DNA of 62,915 bases from Sutterella sp. (lineage in GTDB: Bacteria > Pseudomonadota > Gammaproteobacteria > Burkholderiales > Burkholderiaceae_F): positions 996 through 63,910 of the forward strand of contig NZ_JAUNSF010000006.1 of NCBI RefSeq assembly GCF_030539355.1, written 5' to 3'. A model generated the notes under the pieces. That model was not told the DNA's origin, made no database searches, and saw nothing but the letters and a program-made list of their open reading frames with translations. A program made the position numbers and the translations under genes. Shown one piece after another: positions 57,447 to 62,915 of the stretch; the first letter of the stretch is position 1, and every line of letters starts with the position of its first letter.

Positions 57447-59642
57447 ATGCCCCACCTCGACGGAATTCTCCGACGCCTCGGGCGGGCTGCCCTCTGCGCA
57501 GCCGCCCTCGTGATCTCCGCCACCTCGCTCGCCGCCCCGGACGCCGACGGCTGGATGAGCGCGCTCGACCGCGGCAGCCGCCAGAAGAGCGGCCCCCACG
57601 CGACCGTGGAGATCATCAGCGCCAAGTCCGCGCTCACGCCTCAGGCGGAGAACCGCCTCGCGGTCCGCTTCACGCACGAGGAGGGCTGGCACACCTACTG
57701 GCGCATGCCGGGCGACGCGGGCCTGCCTCCGGAATTCACCTTCACCCTTCCCCCCGGACTCAAAGCCACGGCCCCTGAGTTCCCGCTCCCCGAGCGCACC
57801 GTCACCTCCGGCCTCGTGAGCTTCGGCTACGGCGACGTCGTGGACTTCCCCTTCCGCGTCGAGGTGCCGCGCGGCGCCTCCGGAAACGCCACGATCAGGC
57901 TCCACGTCGAATACCTCGTCTGCCGCGAGATGTGCGTGCCCGAGACGGCCGACGTGTCGCTCCGCCTCCCCATCGCCGTCTCCGGCAGGGACCTCCCCGA
58001 GGGCGCCGACATCGAGCGCGCGATCCGGGATCTTCCGGAGCGCGTCAACAACATCGGCTCGATCACCGCGACGATCGAGGAAACGCGTCTGCGCATCGAC
58101 GTCTCCGACAGCGCGGTTGTCTCGAGGAGCCTCGACTTCCTGCCCTTTGAGAAGATCCTGAAGCTCGCGGACGCCCCGGTCTCCGCGCCCGCCGAGGGCG
58201 GCGGCCAGAGCCTCTGGCTCACCGCGGACGAGAAGTTCGCCGCGGCCCCGGCCGAGTCGATCGAGGGCGTCATCATCGCCGACGGCGGCCCGATGCGGGG
58301 CGGCTGGGCGATCGAGACGAAGATCCCGCTCGCGCGCGGCACCGTCACCCCGCCGCCCGAGGACGCCCGTGAAAACCCGGCGCCCGCCCCGGCTCCTGCC
58401 GCTCCGGTGCCGCAGCAGGGCGCCGTCTCGATCAGCACCGCCGCGGCGATTCTCTTCGCCTTCCTCGGAGGCCTCATCCTCAACCTGATGCCCTGCGTCT
58501 TCCCGGTGCTGTCCTTGAAGCTCCTTGACCTCATCAAGGGCGCGAACTCGCAGGTGAAGCTCGTCAACCACGGCGTCGCCTTCACCGGGGGCGTCGTGCT
58601 CACGATGCTCGTGCTCTCGGGGCTTCTCATCGCGCTGCGCGGCGCCGGTCACGCGCTCGGCTGGGGCTTCCAGCTGCAGTCGCCGTGGGTCGTCGCGACA
58701 TTGATCCTCCTCTTCGCCGCGATCACCTTCAATCTGCTCGGCTTCTACGAATTCACGTTCGGGAGCCGCGTCGCCGACGCCGAGGCCGTCCGCAAGGGCC
58801 CGAAGTCAGGTCCCGCGGCCTCGTTCCTCACGGGTGTGCTCGCCGTGATCGTGGCGAGCCCCTGCACCGCGCCCTTCATGGGCGCCGCGCTCGGCTACGC
58901 CCTCACGCAGCCCGCCCTCGAAGCGCTCGCGGTCTTCGTAGCGCTGGGGCTGGGCATGTCGCTCCCCTGGCTCCTGCTCTGCCTCTTCCCCGGGTGGGCG
59001 AGGAAGCTCCCGAAGCCCGGTCCCTGGATGGAGACCTTCCGCCGCGTGATGGCCATTCCGATGGCGCTCGCCGGGCTCTGGCTCGCCTGGGTGCTCTCGC
59101 GCCAGGTTGACTACCGGGGCGTCCTCGTCGTGCTCTGCGGCATCGGCGCGCTCGGCGTCTTCTGCTGGCTCTTCGGGCGCCGTCAGTACGGCCGCGCCTC
59201 GAGCGTCCCCGTGATGTGCGTGATGCTCGCCCTCACCGCGGTCTCCGTCGTCTGGGCGGGGAGCGGCGCCTTCGAGCAGGCGCCCGAGTCGCGCGCCGAC
59301 GCGGGCTGGGCGCCCTGGAGCGAGGCTGCCGTCGCGAGCGCCCTCGAGGAAGGCCACCCCGTCTTCGTCGACTTCACCGCCGCGTGGTGCCTCACCTGCC
59401 AGGCGAACAAGCTTTCGGCCCTGGACCGCGACGAGGTGGTCGAGCGCATGAACGCGCTCGGCTTCGTCCGTCTCGAAGGCGACTGGACCAACCGCAACGC
59501 CGAGATCTCGCGCGTCCTCGCGCAGTACGGCAGGAGCGGCGTGCCGCTCTACCTCATCTACCGCACGGACGGCACCGTTTCGGTGCTCCCCGAGCTCCTC
59601 ACCCCGGGCATCGTTCTGGACGCACTCGAGGGCAAGCGCTGA
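57447..59642 (+). CDS. Thiol:disulfide interchange protein, DsbD/ScsB type
   Basis: This membrane reductant carrier passes electrons from cytoplasmic thioredoxin to periplasmic partners. After a signal peptide (1-30) comes a beta-rich periplasmic domain (about 45-310) with the cysteine pair CREMC (near 160). The membrane domain (about 330-580) has its redox cysteines in LNLMPCVFPVLSLKL and ASPCTAPFMGAAL. The C-terminal thioredoxin-like domain has the CLTC centre in FTAAWCLTCQANKL. The N-terminal domain is more like ScsB than classical E. coli DsbD. It has 731 residues. A TACAAT -10 box is at 57328-57333. Confidence 0.92.
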   Translation: MPHLDGILRRLGRAALCAAALVISATSLAAPDADGWMSALDRGSRQKSGPHATVEIISAKSALTPQAENRLAVRFTHEEGWHTYWRMPGDAGLPPEFTFTLPPGLKATAPEFPLPERTVTSGLVSFGYGDVVDFPFRVEVPRGASGNATIRLHVEYLVCREMCVPETADVSLRLPIAVSGRDLPEGADIERAIRDLPERVNNIGSITATIEETRLRIDVSDSAVVSRSLDFLPFEKILKLADAPVSAPAEGGGQSLWLTADEKFAAAPAESIEGVIIADGGPMRGGWAIETKIPLARGTVTPPPEDARENPAPAPAPAAPVPQQGAVSISTAAAILFAFLGGLILNLMPCVFPVLSLKLLDLIKGANSQVKLVNHGVAFTGGVVLTMLVLSGLLIALRGAGHALGWGFQLQSPWVVATLILLFAAITFNLLGFYEFTFGSRVADAEAVRKGPKSGPAASFLTGVLAVIVASPCTAPFMGAALGYALTQPALEALAVFVALGLGMSLPWLLLCLFPGWARKLPKPGPWMETFRRVMAIPMALAGLWLAWVLSRQVDYRGVLVVLCGIGALGVFCWLFGRRQYGRASSVPVMCVMLALTAVSVVWAGSGAFEQAPESRADAGWAPWSEAAVASALEEGHPVFVDFTAAWCLTCQANKLSALDRDEVVERMNALGFVRLEGDWTNRNAEISRVLAQYGRSGVPLYLIYRTDGTVSVLPELLTPGIVLDALEGKR

Positions 59643-59684
59643 TCGAAGCGTCTTTCCGAAGCACTGCGTCTTACAAATTCATCG

Positions 59685-59726
59685 GGCGTTCCGCTTAGTT
59701 CTCTAGGCGGGACGCCTTAATTTTTT
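59685..59726 (+). terminator. Intrinsic terminator after dsbD-like gene
   Basis: GGCGTTCCGC at 59685-59694 pairs with GCGGGACGCC at 59707-59716 (one G-T pair), followed by TTAATTTTTTG. Confidence 0.9.
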
Positions 59727-59760
59727 GTTCAAGGCGCATCCTTTCGCTTCGCCTTCCGCC

Positions 59761-59814
59761 CCGCGGCACCTGGCTTGCTTTTAAATAAGCACGTGTTGAA
59801 GCCAGGTTCCGCGG
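59761..59814 (+). promoter_or_regulatory. Long inverted repeat in leader of symporter gene
   Basis: CCGCGGCACCTGGCTT at 59761-59776 and AAGCCAGGTTCCGCGG at 59799-59814 form a 16-bp stem with one mismatch. The 22-base loop holds a second small stem, GCTT/AAGC. No T-run follows. It could be an RNA control structure or an operator for the symporter gene 92 bases downstream. Confidence 0.55.
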
Positions 59815-59905
59815 CAGGCACAACCCAAGAAAAACCTTCCGCCCCGGAAACCCGATGACCTGTCTTCCGCCGTCGTTTCCCTCTCATTTCTCTCTCAAAA
59901 ACAAA

Positions 59906-61408
59906 ATGGAAGACATCATCAACTTTCTGAACGGGATCATCTGGTCCCCATTTCTGGTCGGCCTCTGCCTCTGCACGGGGCTTTTCTTTACCTTGCGCTC
60001 CAGAGTGGTGCAGCTGCGCCTCATACCGGAGATGTGGCACCTCATCTTCCAGAAGCGCGAGGACGAGACGGGCATCTCGAGCTTCCAGGCGCTCGCCCTC
60101 ACCCTCGCCGGCCGTGTCGGCACGGGCAACATCGCCGGCGTCGCGACCGCCATCTGCTTCGGCGGCCCGGGCGCGCTCTTCTGGATGTGGATGGTCGCCT
60201 TCCTCGGCGCCTCCTCGGCCTTCGTCGAATCGACGCTCGGCCAGATCTACAAGGAGAAGACTGGCGACCAGTACCGCGGCGGCCCGTCCTACTACATCGA
60301 GAAGGGCCTCAACTGCAAGCCCTACGCCTGGCTCTTCGCCATCGTCACCATCGTCTCGGCCGCCTTCCTCTGCCCGGGCGTGCAGAGCAACACGATCGCC
60401 GCCGCGTGGAAGCAGGCCTTTGACCTCGACTTCACGGTCTCGGCCGCGATCATCACCTCGCTCCTCTGCTTCATCATCTTCGGCGGCCTCAAGCGCATCG
60501 CGAGCTTCACCACGCTCGTCGTTCCCTTCATGGCGCAGGCCTACATCATCTTCGCGATCGTCATCATCGGCGCGAACTACGAGCAGGTCCCGCACGTCCT
60601 CAGCCTCATCTTCCAGAGCGCCTTCGGCGCCGACTCCGTCTTCGGCGGCATGATCGGCCTCGCGATCTCCTGGGGCGTCAAGCGCGGCATCTACTCGAAC
60701 GAAGCCGGCCAGGGCACGGCCCCGCACGCCTCGTCGGCGGCCGCCGTCTCGCACCCCGTGAAGCAGGGTCTCGTGCAGGCCTTCTCGGTCTACATTGACA
60801 CGCTCTTCGTCTGCTCTGCCACGGGCTTCATGGTCCTGATGACGGACTGCTACAACGTCGTCAACCCCGAGGGCGGGTTCCTGCACCAGGCGCTTGAGGG
60901 CGTCGAGGCGGGCCCGGTCTACACGCAGCTCGCCATAGACTCGCTGATGCCCGGCTGGGGCGGCCCCTTCATCGGCATCGCGATCTTCTTCTTCGCCTTC
61001 ACGACGATTCTCGGCTACTACTACATGGCCGAAACGTGCGTCGCGTACGTCAACCGCGTGCTCAAGGCCCCGGTGCTCATGCTCATCATGCGGCTCATCT
61101 TCCTCGCCACGATCGCCTTAGCCACGCTGCGCGCCTCGACCTTCATCTGGTCGATGGCCGACGTGGGCATCGGCATGATGGCCTGGCTCAACCTCATCGC
61201 GATCCTGCTCCTGCAGGGCACGGCCTTCAAGGCTCTGAAGGACTACGAGGAGCAGATGAACGCCGGCATCAACCCGGTCTTCCATCCGGAGAAGCTCGGC
61301 ATCAAGAACGCCACCTACTGGGAAGGCAACCGCGCCGAGCGCAACGAAGTGATCGAGGAGGAGCTCGGCGTCGACAACCTCGACGGCATCACGCGTCCGC
61401 ACAAATAA
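59906..61408 (+). CDS. Alanine/glycine:cation symporter (AGCS family)
   Basis: This sodium-coupled uptake carrier of small amino acids has about ten membrane helices. The family signatures are FQALALTLAGRVGTGNIAGV, ALFWMWMVAFLGASSAFVES and GVKRGIYSNEAGQGTAPHAS. The ATG at 59906 (MEDIINFLNGIIW) fits AlsT-type proteins; the upstream in-frame ATG at 59855 adds 17 residues without support. It has 500 residues. The leader carries a long inverted repeat and no glycine riboswitch was recognised. A terminator follows. Confidence 0.95.
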   Translation: MEDIINFLNGIIWSPFLVGLCLCTGLFFTLRSRVVQLRLIPEMWHLIFQKREDETGISSFQALALTLAGRVGTGNIAGVATAICFGGPGALFWMWMVAFLGASSAFVESTLGQIYKEKTGDQYRGGPSYYIEKGLNCKPYAWLFAIVTIVSAAFLCPGVQSNTIAAAWKQAFDLDFTVSAAIITSLLCFIIFGGLKRIASFTTLVVPFMAQAYIIFAIVIIGANYEQVPHVLSLIFQSAFGADSVFGGMIGLAISWGVKRGIYSNEAGQGTAPHASSAAAVSHPVKQGLVQAFSVYIDTLFVCSATGFMVLMTDCYNVVNPEGGFLHQALEGVEAGPVYTQLAIDSLMPGWGGPFIGIAIFFFAFTTILGYYYMAETCVAYVNRVLKAPVLMLIMRLIFLATIALATLRASTFIWSMADVGIGMMAWLNLIAILLLQGTAFKALKDYEEQMNAGINPVFHPEKLGIKNATYWEGNRAERNEVIEEELGVDNLDGITRPHK

Positions 61409-61462
61409 GGAAACCGTGCACCGATCGGGCAGGGAATTGGTCCTCCTTCCCGATCTCTGCTG

Positions 61463-61500
61463 AACGGCCCCGTCTGTGTGAATCAGTCGGGGCCGTTTTC
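61463..61500 (+). terminator. Intrinsic terminator after AGCS symporter
   Basis: AACGGCCCCG at 61463-61472 pairs with CGGGGCCGTT at 61488-61497, followed by TTCATT. Confidence 0.88.
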
Positions 61501-61652
61501 ATTGCGCCTTGCGAAATTCAAGCCGGTGCATCCGGGCGAGGACGGCGGGGGACTTCCGCACGACGGAGATGCTGCACAATGTCTATCGACCCCCGTGACA
61601 TGAGGTCAGCATTCTTCTTCATCCGTCCCGATTCAAAAAAGGAGCAACTCCT

Positions 61653-62915
61653 ATGTCCGCTGTCTACCCCTGGCTCGGCATCGCCGTGCTCGTCCTCTGC
61701 GGCTTTGCCGTCGTCAAGAAGTACCAGGTCAACATGGTCATTCTTCTGGGCGGCATCGTCCTGAATGCCCTCGCCCTGATGGCCGGCGCCGACGTCTTCC
61801 CCAAGAAGTTCACGGCCACCGGCATCGAGGCCTTTGACCTGATCGAGCTCTTCCGCACGATCTCCGTCTCCCAGGTGGCGGGCGTGGGATTCATCATCCT
61901 CATCTCGGGCGGCTTCGCCGCCTACATGCAGGAGATCGGCGCCTCGGACCGCTTCGTCACGGTCTGCGCGAAACCGCTCGCCTTCATCAGGAATCCCTAC
62001 ATCATCCTCGCCGCGGTCTTCATCGTGGGCCACTGCCTCGGCCTCGTCATCACCTCCGCCGCAGGACTCGCCATGCTGATGGTGGTCACCGTCTACCCGC
62101 TCATCATCCGCGTGGGCTGTTCGAGCCTCGCCGCCGCGGCGGTCGTCGCGAGCGTGCTCGCCATCGGCTACGCCCCGGCGTCGGGCACGGCGAACCTCGC
62201 CTCCCAGCTCGTTCATCTCGACCCGATCGAGTATCTCGTGCGCTACCAGCTCCCGATGGCGGTTCCGACGATCCTTGCCATGGCGGTCGCGCATGTCTTC
62301 ACGCAGTACTACTTCGACCGCAAAGACGGCACGGGCGAGGTCGCGAACCTCGCCGACCTCGAAGCGAAGCGCGAGAAGCTCGAGGAGGTCCCGGCGCTGT
62401 ACGCGTTGATGCCGCTCTTTCCGATCATCCTGCTCCTCATCTTCAACAAGTTCGTGTACGGCGTCGCGATGAACGTCGCGACCGCGATGTTCCTCTCCTG
62501 GATCATCGCCTTCCTGATTGACCTCGTCGTGCGGCGCGACGTCAGGGCCTCCTTTGACAAGAGCTTCGCGCTCTTCAAGGGCATGGGTTCGATCCTCACC
62601 TCGACCGTGGGTCTGATCTTCGTCGCCGCCTTCTTCGCGAAGGGCCTGCAGAACGTGGGCATCGTCGATATGCTGCTCACGGCCGCGAAGTCCGTCGGCA
62701 TCGGCGAGCTCGGCACCGGCGTCGTCCTCTCGGCGATCGTCGGCCTCGTCACCGTCCTCACGGGTTCCGGCGTGGCCGCCTTCACGAGCCTTGCGCCCAT
62801 CGTCCCTGAGATTGCCAAGGGCTACGGCTCGACCGGCATCGACATCATGCTCATGATTCATACCGCGAGCGAGATGCTCCGCGCCATGTCGCCGGTGGCC
62901 GGCGTGATTCTCATC
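61653..62915 (+). CDS. dcuC: C4-dicarboxylate transporter, DcuC family (partial, runs off window)
   Basis: This anaerobic dicarboxylate carrier (succinate efflux or fumarate exchange) is cut by the window end after 421 codons. The N-terminus MSAVYPWLGIAVLVLCGFAV and later blocks SGGFAAYMQEIGASDRFV, VGHCLGLVITSAAGLAML, GYAPASGTANLASQLV and VLTGSGVAAFTSLAPIVPEI match DcuC/YfcC-type proteins. About 10-11 membrane helices are visible. GGAG lies upstream of the ATG. Presence fits an anaerobic or microaerobic lifestyle. Confidence 0.92.
   Translation, partial: MSAVYPWLGIAVLVLCGFAVVKKYQVNMVILLGGIVLNALALMAGADVFPKKFTATGIEAFDLIELFRTISVSQVAGVGFIILISGGFAAYMQEIGASDRFVTVCAKPLAFIRNPYIILAAVFIVGHCLGLVITSAAGLAMLMVVTVYPLIIRVGCSSLAAAAVVASVLAIGYAPASGTANLASQLVHLDPIEYLVRYQLPMAVPTILAMAVAHVFTQYYFDRKDGTGEVANLADLEAKREKLEEVPALYALMPLFPIILLLIFNKFVYGVAMNVATAMFLSWIIAFLIDLVVRRDVRASFDKSFALFKGMGSILTSTVGLIFVAAFFAKGLQNVGIVDMLLTAAKSVGIGELGTGVVLSAIVGLVTVLTGSGVAAFTSLAPIVPEIAKGYGSTGIDIMLMIHTASEMLRAMSPVAGVILI

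Noticed and set aside
59728-59905. Glycine riboswitch upstream of the AGCS symporter
   Set aside because: The paired GGAGA/aptamer pattern expected of this class is not visible; only a long inverted repeat is present.
61579-61764. Short frame starting MSIDPRDMRSAFFFIRP before dcuC
   Set aside because: It runs out of frame into dcuC and lacks a ribosome site; dcuC has GGAG and family homology from 61653.

Overview
The window is a high-GC chromosomal segment whose gene content and order point to a betaproteobacterium of the Burkholderiales. A gut-type Sutterellaceae is my best guess; this is inferred from gene order, from the anaerobe-type DcuC carrier and from the absence of pilus genes. No phage, integrase, insertion sequence or CRISPR array was seen. 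Almost all of it is core genome, so the unusual signals are fusions, degenerate paralogues and small rearrangements inside otherwise conserved neighbourhoods.

Layout. Positions 1-2334: a truncated methyltransferase-like fragment at the window edge, then ruvC-ruvA-ruvB. Positions 2390-3820: an unknown gene and an exported flavodoxin. Positions 3902-10559: a four-gene Yej-type peptide ABC transporter operon on the minus strand. Positions 10700-13684: ybgC-tolQ-tolR-tolA, without tolB and pal. Positions 13847-18780: proS, and rplU-rpmA-obgE-proB. Positions 19235-23213: ispB, tRNA-Pro(CGG), coaE, zapD, yacG and a Nudix gene. Positions 23276-25552: an AraC regulator with an MFS transporter. Positions 25549-29534: an ArgJ-like gene and secA. 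Positions 29887-33363: an 803-residue protein with a DciA/DUF721-type N-terminus and four internal repeats, converging on a Fic protein.

Positions 33549-52493 (minus strand) hold a complete division and cell wall cluster: mraZ, rsmH, ftsL, ftsI, murE, murF, mraY, murD, ftsW, murG, murC, ddlB, ftsQ, ftsA, ftsZ, lpxC. Many of its genes overlap or nearly touch. It is preceded by a three-repeat MraZ box and by the RNase P RNA gene. Positions 53219-55801 carry two tandem copies of a gene joining a PagP-like domain to a second beta-barrel domain; between them lies a decayed copy of the 5' end of rnpB. Positions 55992-62915 hold hemL, a DsbD/ScsB-type reductase, an AGCS alanine/glycine:sodium symporter and the start of a DcuC-type dicarboxylate carrier.

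The main candidates for something undescribed are: (1) the DciA-like protein fused to about 3.7 tandem repeats of roughly 172 residues; (2) the duplicated PagP-barrel fusion with an rnpB relic between the copies; (3) an ArgJ homologue at the argJ locus that has lost catalytic residues; (4) phased repeats at the promoter of the Fic gene. All product calls come from reading motifs and gene order; no database search was run.
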